In this document: positions 35,435 to 43,448 of the stretch, piece after piece
Layout of the letters: each line of letters begins with the position of its first letter
How positions within the stretch are numbered: the first letter of the stretch is position 1
Source of the DNA: JAABQG01 sp963726365
Lineage (GTDB): Bacteria > Pseudomonadota > Gammaproteobacteria > Burkholderiales > Burkholderiaceae_C
Assembly (NCBI GenBank): GCA_963726365.1
Contig: CAVSCI010000009.1
Location: 124,001 to 188,000, forward strand
DNA length: 64,000 bases
Direction: 5' to 3'
Notes under the pieces: model-generated
The model's database searches: none
Told to the model about the DNA's origin: nothing
Seen by the model: the letters and a program-made list of their open reading frames with translations, nothing else
Translations under genes and position numbers: made by a program

Positions 35435-35460
35435 AACGCCCACACTCAGTGGGCGTTTTG
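35435..35460 (+). terminator. Intrinsic terminator after tRNA-fMet
   Basis: AACGCCCAC and GTGGGCGTT form an exact 9-base-pair stem with an ACTCA loop followed by TT and a T-rich tail (TTTTGCTTT). It most likely ends the whole spc/alpha/tRNA transcript. Confidence 0.9.
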
Positions 35461-35700
35461 CTTTGTGGCTTCGCGCTGCCTGGCGATTTGGGCCTGCTGT
35501 TCGCCAAGCGGCCATTCACCAGCACGCGGGCCCGCTCAGGACAAGGCAGCCCGCGCCAACCCCGGTTGGCGCCAGGTTGTTGCAGGATCGCCAGAAGGGG
35601 ACACCCGAGTTCAGGGAGGGGGACGCGTCTACAATCGCGCCGTGTCAGGCAGACGGGTAACAAGTGCCAGACTGACAAGCACGAATACAGTGGAGCACGC
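35461..35700. other. Intergenic region without recognised gene
   Basis: About 240 bases between the terminator and the leader ORF of the surface-antigen gene. Nothing beyond a possible promoter for that gene in the last 80 bases was recognised. Confidence 0.4.
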
Positions 35701-35784
35701 ATGAGAAATTACCTCTTGGGCCGCACTTTTTTGTCGCCACCCATCGACAACGGGGGCGTCGCGGTCACGACTGCTTTGCCATGA
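35701..35784 (+). CDS. Candidate leader peptide (27 codons)
   Basis: A 27-codon frame (MRNYLLGRTFLSPPIDNGGV then AVTTALP) starts with ATG at 35701, six bases after GGAG, and its TGA overlaps the ATG of the next gene as ATGA. This layout suggests a leader peptide that controls translation of the surface-antigen gene. No homology was recognised and it is short, so it may be chance. Confidence 0.4.
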   Translation: MRNYLLGRTFLSPPIDNGGVAVTTALP

Positions 35785-36191
35785 GATCCGCCCATCGCGT
35801 GGCACGGGAAAACCCCAGGGCCAGATGCACCGTCAAGGTAGCGGCAGTTTCCGGCGCCCTGGTGGTCCTGCTTGCCTGGGCCACGGCGTCCATGGCGAGC
35901 AATCTGAGCTTCATGAAAGACACGCCCTATGCGCACTTCACCGAACAGGATCACAAGATGTTCAAAGGCGCGCTGGATGCAGCTCTAAATCAGGCTGCGG
36001 ATGGCGAGACCCGCGCCTGGTCCAATCCTGCCTCCGGGGCCGGTGGAAACATCGAAACGATCAAGACTTTCAAGCGAGGGGCAGCAAGCTGTCGCGTGGT
36101 GTCGATCGCCAACAAGGCCAAGGGACGTTCGGCTTCGGCGGAATACAACTTCTGCAAACAGGCATCCGGCAAATGGACGCTGGCCAATTGA
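35781..36191 (+). CDS. Surface-antigen-like exported protein (RT0821/Lpp0805 type)
   Basis: Exported protein of 136 residues. An unusually long charged N-region (MRSAHRVARENPRARCTVKV) precedes a hydrophobic stretch ending ATASMA-S, a likely signal peptide. The mature part has MFKGALDAALNQAADGETRA, TFKRGAASCRVVSIANKAKG and a closing FCKQASGKWTLAN. The WSNPASGAGG segment and paired cysteines resemble the rickettsia 17-kDa-like surface antigen family, which is mostly uncharacterised. It follows the leader ORF directly (ATGA overlap). Confidence 0.65.
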   Translation: MRSAHRVARENPRARCTVKVAAVSGALVVLLAWATASMASNLSFMKDTPYAHFTEQDHKMFKGALDAALNQAADGETRAWSNPASGAGGNIETIKTFKRGAASCRVVSIANKAKGRSASAEYNFCKQASGKWTLAN

Positions 36192-36203
36192 GGGCCTGGG
36201 AGT

Positions 36204-36279
36204 TGGTGCGGCTGGCGGGGATCGAACCCACGACCCTTGGCTTCGGAGGCCAATACTCTATCCACTGAGCTACAGCCGC
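36204..36279 (-). tRNA. tRNA-Arg (CCG)
   Basis: On the minus strand: acceptor GCGGCTG pairs with CAGCCGC, D arm and T arm (TTCGATC) are normal, the anticodon loop is CTCCGAA within TTGGC/GCCAA, giving anticodon CCG for Arg codon CGG, and CCA is encoded. It reads the codon common in GC-rich genomes. It stands alone, convergent with the surface-antigen gene. Confidence 0.95.
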
Positions 36280-36517
36280 ATCCATGGAGAACAAGAATTC
36301 AATTATCGCATGTGAGGATTCGCATTTTCAGGATGCCGACGGGTCGCCGCGCACTGTAACCGGTCTACTGAAGCTCAATAACTTGCGTTTGGACAAGAAT
36401 TCCAACTCGGGTTGCGGTAATCTGGGCCGGCTGGCACATGATGGTGCGCATGGCACCGTGCCGGTTTGGCCGGGCAGGAACGCCATCTGCTATTATTTTC
36501 ATTAACAGGAGAGAACC

Positions 36518-36838
36518 ATGACAGACTATGCCGAAGCCACCCTCGCCACCAAGGAAAAACTCGCCGCCGACCTGAAGCTGGTCATCGCTGACGCCGAGGA
36601 GTTGTTGCAGATTACCTCTGCCCAGACCGGCGACAAAGTGGCTGAACTCCGCTTGCGCATGGCCGACAATCTTCGCGCCGCCCGCCTCAAGCTCGCTGAC
36701 GTCGATGCGGCGGTACGGGACAAGGCGCGTGAAGCCGCCCGCGCAACGGATGACTATGTGCATGAGAATCCGTGGCGCTCGATCGGCGTCGCTGCCGGTG
36801 CCGGTCTGGTGATCGGGCTGCTGATCGGTCGTCGTTGA
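36518..36838 (+). CDS. yqjD: DUF883 family (YqjD/ElaB-type) membrane-anchored ribosome-binding protein
   Basis: Protein of 106 residues of the YqjD/ElaB family, which in E. coli binds ribosomes to the inner membrane in stationary phase. The N-terminal two thirds are predicted helical (TKEKLAADLKLVIADAEELL); the C-terminus has the signature ENPWRSIGVAAGAGLVIGLL followed by IGRR, a single transmembrane helix. AGGAGAG precedes the ATG. It starts a cluster with yqjE- and yqjK-like genes. Confidence 0.87.
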   Translation: MTDYAEATLATKEKLAADLKLVIADAEELLQITSAQTGDKVAELRLRMADNLRAARLKLADVDAAVRDKAREAARATDDYVHENPWRSIGVAAGAGLVIGLLIGRR

Positions 36839-36854
36839 TTCCCAGCCTTCAGCC

Positions 36855-37235
36855 ATGAGCGGGCCGGAAAGACCGGAGCGACTGGCGGTTTCCTTGCGCG
36901 GCCTGGCAGGCAGCCTGATCGAATTCATATCGATCCGGCTTGAACTGGTTGGCGTTGAAGCCCGCGAAGAAGTCCTTCGTCTGGGGGAGTTGCTGCTCTA
37001 CGGTGCCATCGCGGTCGTCTTGCTGAGTCTGGGGCTGACGTTTCTGGCCGTGTTGCTCACGGTGCTGTTGTGGGACAGCCATCGCCTGCTGGCACTTGCG
37101 GTTTTTGCCACTGTATTCCTGACCCTTGGCGCGCTGGCCTTCATTGCCGCCCGGGTCAGGTTGGCGCAGGGGTCGCGTCTTTGGGGTGCGAGCCTCGACG
37201 AACTCCATCGTGACAAGGAAAGGCTGCGTCTGTGA
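36855..37235 (+). CDS. yqjE: Phage-holin-like YqjE family protein
   Basis: Membrane protein of 126 residues with two hydrophobic helices (about 45-65 and 75-100), matching the YqjE/DUF1469 family. The pattern of RLAVSLRGLAGSLIEFISIR is typical. Its function is unknown. The stop overlaps the yqjK-like GTG start (GTGA), so they are coupled. Confidence 0.8.
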   Translation: MSGPERPERLAVSLRGLAGSLIEFISIRLELVGVEAREEVLRLGELLLYGAIAVVLLSLGLTFLAVLLTVLLWDSHRLLALAVFATVFLTLGALAFIAARVRLAQGSRLWGASLDELHRDKERLRL

Positions 37236-37534
37236 CGACACGGCGCCTTGAACTGGCCGTCGCGCGTCAACGCTTGCTGGAGCGCTCAACGATGGCGCGC
37301 GAACGTGTGGCCCTGCAATCTGCTGCGCTGACGCCCGTGCTGGCGCTGGGTGACCGCGTCAATGACGCCGTGTTTTGGGTGCGCGCCCATCCTGAACTGG
37401 TGGTGTCCGCCGTCGTGGTCGTGGCGGTCGTGCGTCCGCGGACCACCTGGCGCTGGACGTTACGGGCCTGGGGCGCATGGCGGTTCGTGCGGCGCTGGCG
37501 AAGTCGACTCGCCCCGGTGCTGGGCTCCAACTGA
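37232..37534 (+). CDS. YqjK-like protein
   Basis: Basic protein of 100 residues with one hydrophobic segment in the middle (PELVVSAVVVVAVV) and many arginines. Position and layout match the yqjK-like third gene of the yqjD-yqjE-yqjK cluster; similarity itself is low. It starts with GTG at 37232. Confidence 0.65.
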   Translation: MTTRRLELAVARQRLLERSTMARERVALQSAALTPVLALGDRVNDAVFWVRAHPELVVSAVVVVAVVRPRTTWRWTLRAWGAWRFVRRWRSRLAPVLGSN

Positions 37535-37671
37535 CAGGGGTGCTTCCACAAGGCATCGCCTTGTGGCGGGCGTTGCGTTGCGCATCGCCAATTCAAAGGG
37601 GGCCGTCGGTATAATCAAAGGTTGTTTTGATTTCTCCCATTTCCGGACACCCTGCGTTTTTTGAGGACACC

Positions 37672-38277
37672 ATGAGCGCCAACGGTCAAGATTCCAGCCA
37701 CGAAGAAGCCCATACCGGCCCGATCAAGAACCCCAGCCAGGTGCTGTACGCCAGCCTGGCGGCCTTTGTGTTACCCATCTTTGTGATCATCGGCCTTGTT
37801 TACTACGTGACCTCGGAAAACAAGCCGCAGGCGGGCTCGGTCAATGCAGAGAAGGCCGTGGCCGAACGTATCCAGAAAGTCGGCGTCGTGGAGATCCGCG
37901 ATGCCAACCGTCCCCTGAAAGCCGGCGAAGAGGTCTACAAGGCGCAGTGCTCGGCGTGTCACGCCACTGGTGCGGCCGGTGCGCCCAAGTTCCAGGATGC
38001 CGCTGCTTGGGGGCCCCGCATTCCCTTGGGCTACGAAGCCCTGCTGAATTCGGCCCTCAAGGGCAAGAACGCGATGGGCCCTCAGGGCGGCGGCGACTTC
38101 TCGGATCTGGAAATCGGCCGCGCCGTGGTCTATATGGCCAATGCGGCAGGTGCCAAGTTCGAAGAGCCCAAGGCACCGGCCGCCGCGCCAGATGCTGGTG
38201 CGGCAGCGCCTGCTGTGCAGCTCGGCTCCTGCCGCTGCGAAATAGCCGGCATGGGCGAAACGGCCATGATGCCCTGA
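37672..38277 (+). CDS. Cytochrome c5 family protein (C-terminus probably frameshifted)
   Basis: Membrane-anchored c-type cytochrome. A single transmembrane segment (about 25-45) precedes a periplasmic haem domain with CSACH at 93-97 and a likely Met ligand in GKNAMGPQGGG. The tail as written ends RCEIAGMGETAMMP; in another frame it reads SSAPAAAK and stops at 38245, which fits the Ala/Pro-rich ends of relatives. Removing one base near 38215 would give 190 residues, so a frameshift is suspected. A TATAAT at 37610-37615 is a possible promoter. Confidence 0.8.
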   Translation: MSANGQDSSHEEAHTGPIKNPSQVLYASLAAFVLPIFVIIGLVYYVTSENKPQAGSVNAEKAVAERIQKVGVVEIRDANRPLKAGEEVYKAQCSACHATGAAGAPKFQDAAAWGPRIPLGYEALLNSALKGKNAMGPQGGGDFSDLEIGRAVVYMANAAGAKFEEPKAPAAAPDAGAAAPAVQLGSCRCEIAGMGETAMMP

Positions 38278-38321
38278 TGGGGCCGGTCTCCCTGACCGTA
38301 CCGCCGTCACGCAAGGAAACT

Positions 38322-38348
38322 GAAAAGCCGGTCCATGACCGGCTTTTC
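38322..38348. terminator. Bidirectional intrinsic terminator
   Basis: GAAAAGCCGGTC and GACCGGCTTTTC form an exact 12-base-pair stem with a CAT loop. A-rich and T-rich ends give both strands a T-run, so it can end transcripts from the cytochrome gene and from the minus-strand gene at 38432. Confidence 0.9.
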
Positions 38349-38407
38349 GCATTTCTGCCAGGACAGGCCGTGCGGGACCTTGAAATTCTGGTCTTTTCCC
38401 CGCTTCT

Positions 38408-38444
38408 CCAGCGTCAGATGGCGCTGATCTGCTATTGATTCTGG
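38408..38444 (+). repeat. Dispersed CCAGCGTCA repeat, copy 4
   Basis: CCAGCGTCAGATGGCGCTGA then TCTGCTATTGATTCTGG. It matches the family core and GCTATTG tail and begins CCAG and ends CTGG. It overlaps the 3' end of the minus-strand gene at 38432, whose last codons and TAG stop are read from the GCTATTGATT tail. Confidence 0.7.
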
Positions 38445-39019
38445 TGCTGCGTCGGCGAAGCTCGAAAGCCGGCCTGCGGACTGCGCACATACCCAAAGCG
38501 TGCTGGCAGTGCATCGGCGTTCACCGTCTCGGGCACCCACAGCCCTTGTTCAACCGCATCGGCCAGCAGGGGTACATCCTGCGTGTGCACCAGGCCGAAA
38601 CCGAGGTCGGTCTCCAGGTACACCCGCCCGTGCTCGTCGAGCAGGCAGCAACGCGCCAGTGCCGTATGCCCGGTGTGCGCCGTCACGGTCAAACCGTTCC
38701 GGCCATCGGCGTGCAGGCGCCAGATGTACGGCGTGGCTTCCAGTTCCACATAGACGCGCTGCGGCCCGTTCTGGAAGAACCATTGCCCGGCGGCATCGCA
38801 GGCGTAGTTGCGGTGAATGAATTCGATCAGCTTCTCGTGCTTGAGCAGTGCGCCGCGGACGCCAGGCTTGCCGGGGGTGTCCAGCGCCGGAAACGCACCG
38901 AGCGCCTGCACGCGGTCGTCGCGCATGAACCAGTTGCCGCGCGCGTCCAGACCCAGCCAGCCATGGCAATCGGGCACGTTGGGCCATTTGGCGATGGCCT
39001 GTCTGACGATGTCGTCCAT
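38432..39019 (-). CDS. Conserved Burkholderiales protein of unknown function (DUF family not assigned)
   Basis: Cytosolic protein of 195 residues. Distinct blocks such as DDIVRQAIAKWPNVPDCHGW, LGLDARGNWFMRDDRVQALG and IEFIHRNYACDAAGQWFFQN recall a family I know only as conserved in Burkholderiales, with no defined role. It lies 7 bases downstream of the YheT-like hydrolase gene, so the two are probably an operon. The last codons and the stop are supplied by the dispersed repeat. Confidence 0.65.
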   Translation of the reverse strand: MDDIVRQAIAKWPNVPDCHGWLGLDARGNWFMRDDRVQALGAFPALDTPGKPGVRGALLKHEKLIEFIHRNYACDAAGQWFFQNGPQRVYVELEATPYIWRLHADGRNGLTVTAHTGHTALARCCLLDEHGRVYLETDLGFGLVHTQDVPLLADAVEQGLWVPETVNADALPARFGYVRSPQAGFRASPTQHQNQ

Positions 39020-39026
39020 CGGCTGA

Positions 39027-40031
39027 TTATTGACGCGTTGGCGCCAGCGTGCCCAGCAGCCAGCGGCCGACCGCGTCTGGCAGGGTCTGCACGTGGCCGG
39101 GCAGCCGTCCGTGCGTGAAGCCGACGTGGCCACCGTGTGCGGGTTGCCACAGCGTGACGTGGGGCCCGACCTCATGGCGTTTCGGCAGGCTGCTGGCGGG
39201 GACGAAAGGGTCGTTCAAGGCGTTGACCACCAGCGCGGGGATGCGGATGCTGGCCAGGTGCGGTTTGGCCGAGGCGCGCGCCCAGTAGTCCTCGGTGCTC
39301 CTGAAGCCGTGCAATGGGGCGGTGAAGTGCTTGTCGAACTCGTAGAGATCGCGCGCGGCCAGCAACGCGGCGCGGTCGAACAGCCCGGGGTGCTGCGCCA
39401 GCTTCTTCAGCGCCTTGGGCTTCATGGTGTTGAGGAACATGCGGGTATAGACCAGCCGGTTGAAGCCGCGACCGATCGCGTGGCCGCCGGCGGCCAGGTC
39501 AATCGGCGACGACACCGCTGCCACCGCGTCCGCCGTCACCCGTGCGGCCTCCCCCATCTCGCCGGCCCAGCGCATCAGCGCATTGCCGCCCAGGGACACG
39601 CCCACGGCCAGCAACGGCCCGCCACCCTGCGCCGTGTGGCGTGCGCGCAGGCGCCGCAGGATCCAGTCGATCTCCTCGAAGTCGCCTGAATGGTAGGCGC
39701 GCGGCCCCTGGTTGAGTTCCCCGCTGCAACCGCGGAAATGCGGCACGACGAAGGCGATGCCCTGCCGGGCGCACCAGTCGGCGAAGGCCTCGGCGTAGTG
39801 GCTGCGCGAGGAGCCTTCCAGCCCGTGGAACAGGACCAGCAGGGGCTTGCCCTGCGCTGCGGGCTCAGCCGAAGCGACGAGGAAATCCACGTCGACGAAA
39901 TCGCCGTCCGGCGTGTCCCAGCGTTCGCGCTGGTACGCAGGCGCGGCACCGGACACCCGGCGCGCATAGAGCGCCGGCCAGATGGTCTGCAGGTTGCCAC
40001 CAGGGAGCCACCAGGGTGCTACATATTTCAT
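39027..40031 (-). CDS. YheT family alpha/beta hydrolase
   Basis: Protein of 334 residues of the YheT-like alpha/beta-hydrolase family (predicted carboxylesterase, substrate unknown). Catalytic residues are visible: the nucleophile elbow GVSLGGNALMRW and a C-terminal HGGHVGF histidine; LFHGLEGSSRSHYAEAFADW is the oxyanion region. Start at 40031 places MKYVAPWWLPGGNLQTIWPA, a common family start, immediately after a dispersed repeat copy. Confidence 0.85.
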   Translation of the reverse strand: MKYVAPWWLPGGNLQTIWPALYARRVSGAAPAYQRERWDTPDGDFVDVDFLVASAEPAAQGKPLLVLFHGLEGSSRSHYAEAFADWCARQGIAFVVPHFRGCSGELNQGPRAYHSGDFEEIDWILRRLRARHTAQGGGPLLAVGVSLGGNALMRWAGEMGEAARVTADAVAAVSSPIDLAAGGHAIGRGFNRLVYTRMFLNTMKPKALKKLAQHPGLFDRAALLAARDLYEFDKHFTAPLHGFRSTEDYWARASAKPHLASIRIPALVVNALNDPFVPASSLPKRHEVGPHVTLWQPAHGGHVGFTHGRLPGHVQTLPDAVGRWLLGTLAPTRQ

Positions 40032-40066
40032 GGCAAATAAAGTCCATTTGACGCTGGGGAATGGCC
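40027..40066 (-). repeat. Dispersed CCAGCGTCA repeat, copy 5
   Basis: On the minus strand it reads CCATTCCCCAGCGTCAAATG then GACTTTATTTGCCATG. The 3' end overlaps the YheT gene start. GGTCAT is changed to GGACTT but the core and spacing match. Confidence 0.65.
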
Positions 40067-40137
40067 ATTTCGGGCATGAATCCGGGACCAGAGGCCTTCA
40101 TGGGCCGGTCCGCACGCGGTGGACAGCGCCCGCGAAT

Positions 40138-40587
40138 TCAATGCAGCACCTGCGGCCCGCCGCTGGCCTCTTCTGCATCCTGCAGCGAGCCCGGGCTGGC
40201 GTGGTGCGCCACCATCCGCCAGCCTTGCGCCGTCTTGTGGTACACGTTGGTCGCGATCACAAACGCCTGCTGCGGCCCTTCCTGCGTCATCACATCCACG
40301 CGCTCCAGCACGTTGTGCATGGCGCTGGCGAGCGAGGCCACCTTGCGCACCCGCTCGGGCCGCGCGGGGATGCCGCCATTGGCAAACAGGGCTTCAAACG
40401 CCGCACGGATGGCACCAGCGCCCACCAGGCGCGCGCCGCCGGGGTGCACGCACACGATGTCGTCCTCATCGGCCCAGCAGGCCATCAGCCGCGTGATATC
40501 GCCGATTTGCAGCGCGTCATAGAACGCGGCTTCGATGTCGTCGGGAGTGCCGCCAACCGTGGCGGCCCGGAGCTTGGCCTTTGACAT
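40138..40587 (-). CDS. NTF2-like (SnoaL/DUF4440) family protein
   Basis: Protein of 149 residues with the NTF2 cone fold: DIEAAFYDALQIGDITRLMA and CWADEDDIVCVHPGGARLVG at the start, then the beta-strand pattern VMTQEGPQQAFVIATNVYHK and the histidines of WRMVAHHASPG. Such proteins act as small-molecule-binding or hydrolytic domains; the ligand is unknown. The ATG at 40587 was taken over an upstream in-frame ATG at 40674. Confidence 0.75.
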   Translation of the reverse strand: MSKAKLRAATVGGTPDDIEAAFYDALQIGDITRLMACWADEDDIVCVHPGGARLVGAGAIRAAFEALFANGGIPARPERVRKVASLASAMHNVLERVDVMTQEGPQQAFVIATNVYHKTAQGWRMVAHHASPGSLQDAEEASGGPQVLH

Positions 40588-40722
40588 GGTGCGCGGAGGT
40601 GCCCGTTGAGGAAGGAACGCCGATTTTGCCGTGGATTGCCAGCCCGGGCTTGAAGCCGGGCACACCACAAGCATCTATAGTGCTGGGCAGGGCTCCGTGG
40701 GGGCATTTTGAAAGGGTTTGAC

Positions 40723-41310
40723 ATGAAAAGATGGTTTTTCGCACTGCTGACCGTGTTGGCGCTCAGCGGCTGCGGCTACAACGACTTCCAGCGCCTGGAC
40801 GAGCAGACCAAGGCCGCATGGAGCGAGGTGCTGAACCAGTACCAGCGCCGCGCCGACCTGGTGCCCAACATCGTCGCCACCGTCAAGGGCGAAGCGGCGT
40901 TCGAGCAGGACACCCTGACCAAGGTGGTCGAGGCGCGGGCCAGGGCCACGGCGATCCAGGTGACCCCGGAGACGCTGAACAACCCCGAGGCCTTCAAGAA
41001 GTTCCAGCAGGCGCAGGGCGAGCTCGGCAGCGCCCTGAGCCGCCTGATGGTGGTCAGCGAACGCTACCCCGACCTCAAGGCCAACCAGGGCTTCCGTGAC
41101 CTGCGCGTGCAGCTCGAAGGCACCGAGAACCGCATCACCGTGGCGCGCAACCGCTACATCCAGGCCGTGCAGGACTACAACGTGCTGGCGCGCAGCTTCC
41201 CCAGCAACCTGACGGCCATGGTGTTCGGCTACCAGCCCAAACCCAGCTTCGCGGTGCAGAACGAGGCGCAGATTTCAGCGCCCCCGGTGGTGGATTTCGG
41301 GAAAAAGTAA
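40723..41310 (+). CDS. lemA: LemA family lipoprotein
   Basis: Predicted lipoprotein of 195 residues; the lipobox LALSGC puts the acylated cysteine at residue 17. The LemA domain is helical (YPDLKANQGFRDLRVQLEGT, ENRITVARNRYIQAVQDYNV). LemA proteins sit at the inner membrane and often pair with TPM-domain proteins, as here. ATG 40723 was used; TTG at 40708 also exists. It starts an operon of lemA, TPM and TPM. Confidence 0.88.
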   Translation: MKRWFFALLTVLALSGCGYNDFQRLDEQTKAAWSEVLNQYQRRADLVPNIVATVKGEAAFEQDTLTKVVEARARATAIQVTPETLNNPEAFKKFQQAQGELGSALSRLMVVSERYPDLKANQGFRDLRVQLEGTENRITVARNRYIQAVQDYNVLARSFPSNLTAMVFGYQPKPSFAVQNEAQISAPPVVDFGKK

Positions 41311-41317
41311 GGGAAAA

Positions 41318-42250
41318 GTGCCTTACTCCAGCGTCAATCGGTCATACATTGCTATCAGGATAGTAGCAATCGCATTCTGGCTGAGCCTCGCGGCGCTGGC
41401 CGGTGCGGCCCACGCGCAGGCGGTGCAGCCGGTGCCGGCGCTGGTGGCGCATGTGATCGACGCGACCGGCACCCTGGAGGCTGGCCAGAAGGCCGCGCTC
41501 GAAGAAAAGCTGGCCGCACTGGAAACCGCGAAGGGGTCGCAGGTCGTGGTGCTGATGGTGCCCACCACGGCGCCGGAAGACATCGCCAGCTACGCCAACC
41601 GCGTCGGCAACACCTGGAAGATCGGCCGCAAGGGCGTGGGCGACGGCGTGCTGCTGGTGGTGGCCAAGGACGACCGCAAGGTGCGCATCGAAGTCGCCAA
41701 GACCCTGGAAGGCGCCCTCCCCGACCTGGCGGCCAAGCAGATCATCGACGAGGCGCTGACGCCGCGGTTCAAGCAGGGCGACTACGCCGGCGGGCTGAAC
41801 GCTGCGGTGGACCAGCTGGCCGCGCGCATCAAGGGCGAGCCGCTGCCGCCCGTCAACCCGGGCACCTCCAGCAAGGGCAGCGCCGGCAGCGACGGCTTCC
41901 AGTTGTGGGATCTGGCGATTTTCCTGTTCGTGGCCGTGCCGGTGGTCAGCGGGCTGATCAAGCGCATTTTCGGTCGCAAGCTGGGCGCTCTGCTGACCGG
42001 CGGCGGCGTGGGTGCGCTGGCGTTGCTGGTGACCTCCAGCCTGGTGCTGGCGGTGATCGCCGCCTTGATCGCGCTGATGCTGGCGCTGTTCGTCAACCTG
42101 CCGACCGGGGGTTCGCGGGGGCGCGGCGGCGGTGGCTGGGGGGCGGGGTCGGGCGGCTGGAGCGGCGGTGGAGGCGGTGGTGGCGGCGGCGGTTTCAGTT
42201 CGGGTGGCGGCGGCGACTTCGGTGGCGGCGGCGCCAGCGGTGACTGGTAA
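41318..42250 (+). CDS. TPM-domain membrane protein (YgcG type)
   Basis: Protein of 310 residues with a TPM_phosphatase domain (about residues 35-175: LVAHVIDATGTLEAGQKAAL, GSQVVVLMVPTTAPEDIASY, GVGDGVLLVVAKDDRKVRIE), two or three hydrophobic helices (about 205-270) and a glycine-rich C-terminus. The start is unusual: GTG at 41318 is followed by codons from a dispersed repeat copy that supply the first part of the signal peptide (RIVAIAFWLSLAALAGAAHA-Q). No better start was seen. Follows lemA by 7 bases. Confidence 0.85.
   Translation: MPYSSVNRSYIAIRIVAIAFWLSLAALAGAAHAQAVQPVPALVAHVIDATGTLEAGQKAALEEKLAALETAKGSQVVVLMVPTTAPEDIASYANRVGNTWKIGRKGVGDGVLLVVAKDDRKVRIEVAKTLEGALPDLAAKQIIDEALTPRFKQGDYAGGLNAAVDQLAARIKGEPLPPVNPGTSSKGSAGSDGFQLWDLAIFLFVAVPVVSGLIKRIFGRKLGALLTGGGVGALALLVTSSLVLAVIAALIALMLALFVNLPTGGSRGRGGGGWGAGSGGWSGGGGGGGGGGFSSGGGGDFGGGGASGDW
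41328..41380 (+). repeat. Dispersed CCAGCGTCA repeat, copy 6 (coding)
   Basis: CCAGCGTCAATCGGTCATAC then ATTGCTATCAGGATAGTAGC and AATCGCATTCTGG. This is the longest copy: CCAG and CTGG ends, full core, and an inverted TTGCTAT/ATAGTAGCAA tail. It lies inside the N-terminal signal region of the TPM gene. Confidence 0.75.
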
Positions 42251-42262
42251 GGCGAGCAAACC

Positions 42263-42817
42263 ATGACAAGCCTGATGAAATCCCTTCAGACCCTGTTGCG
42301 CCACCGCTGGCTCGACGAGTCGGACGCCCGCCGCGCCATTGCGCCCGACATGGTCGAGCGCCTCATGCAGCGCGTGGCCGCCAGCGAAGCGCGCCACAGC
42401 GGGCAAATCCGCATCTGCGTGGAAGCCGGCCTGCCTTTCAGTTATCTGTGGCGGCATGTGCGCCGGGGTGTGCCCTTGCGCCACGTCATCCGGCAGCGGG
42501 CGGTCACGATGTTCGGCAAGCTGCGCGTGTGGGACACCGAGCGCAACAACGGCGTGCTGATCTACCTGCTGCTCGCAGAGCACGCCATCGAACTCGTCGC
42601 CGACCGGGGGCTCAAACCCTTCGTGCCTCCAGCGGAGTGGCAGGCCATGGTGCAGCGCATGGGGCAGGCGTTCCGTGCGCACCGTTTTGAAGACGGGTTG
42701 ACGCAGGCGCTGGAAGAGGTCTCGGCCGTGCTGGTGGCCCATTTCCCGCAGGACAACGCGGAAAACCAGGCGCAGGGCCGGACCAACGAACTGCCGGATG
42801 CGCCGGTGGTGCTCTGA
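42263..42817 (+). CDS. TPM-domain protein
   Basis: Protein of 184 residues with a TPM domain (KLRVWDTERNNGVLIYLLLA, EHAIELVADRGLKPFVPPAE) and no signal peptide or membrane helix, so it should be cytosolic. It is the third gene of the lemA operon. TPM domains were described as phosphatase-like in plants, but the bacterial role is not settled. Confidence 0.82.
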   Translation: MTSLMKSLQTLLRHRWLDESDARRAIAPDMVERLMQRVAASEARHSGQIRICVEAGLPFSYLWRHVRRGVPLRHVIRQRAVTMFGKLRVWDTERNNGVLIYLLLAEHAIELVADRGLKPFVPPAEWQAMVQRMGQAFRAHRFEDGLTQALEEVSAVLVAHFPQDNAENQAQGRTNELPDAPVVL

Positions 42818-42842
42818 CGCCGGGGCGGGCTCGGCCGACGGT

Positions 42843-43421
42843 TCAGTTGTCCGCGCCGTACTTGGGTGCCAGCAGGCGCCGGTTGACCGCGTGCGCGGCA
42901 TCAAGCTCCTGCTGCAGCGCGCGGCTCACTTGCGTGAACGTCATCAGCTTGCGGTTGGCCTCGCGCAGGTGGTCCGACAGCCGCTTGGAAATCGCCAGCA
43001 GCAGCCGCGCGCCCACCGCCGGCTTGTCCTGGATCAGTTTCGCCAGCGCCTTGCGCGAAAGTTTGCCCACTGAAAGATCGGTTGCCGCGATGCAGGTGGC
43101 TGAGCGCGGCTCGCCATCGATCAGGCCCATCTCGCCAATCAGGCTGCCAGCGCCCAGCACCGTGACCACCATGCCTTCGCTGGTCGCCGAGGCCTGGCTC
43201 TCGACGGTGACATCGCCGTCAATTACCAGCAACATGTAGTCGACATCGGCGGACTCGCCGGCCCGGAAGATGGCCGTGCCGGCGTCCACGCGCTGCGGCT
43301 GCATGTAGCGCACCACCTCCCGCGCGTCGGCCAGGCTGAGCTGCACCAGCGCGTCCGGCGTGATCAGCTGGTGGGCGGCGCGCTCCTGCGCCGGCATTTC
43401 GGAGTGGGGTGTCACAGGCAT
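42843..43421 (-). CDS. Cyclic nucleotide-binding domain protein without DNA-binding domain
   Basis: Protein of 192 residues with a cNMP-binding beta barrel (about 35-150): YMLLVIDGDVTVESQASATS, GSLIGEMGLIDGEPRSATCI. Unlike Crp it lacks a helix-turn-helix; the C-terminus is a basic helix. The RSATC box replaces the Arg-Ser/Thr that grips cAMP phosphate in Crp (RSA here). It may bind a nucleotide as part of a signalling pair; the partner is unknown. It is convergent with the TPM genes. Confidence 0.8.
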   Translation of the reverse strand: MPVTPHSEMPAQERAAHQLITPDALVQLSLADAREVVRYMQPQRVDAGTAIFRAGESADVDYMLLVIDGDVTVESQASATSEGMVVTVLGAGSLIGEMGLIDGEPRSATCIAATDLSVGKLSRKALAKLIQDKPAVGARLLLAISKRLSDHLREANRKLMTFTQVSRALQQELDAAHAVNRRLLAPKYGADN

Positions 43422-43448
43422 GGTGCCGGCATTGTAGGAGCGGCTGCC

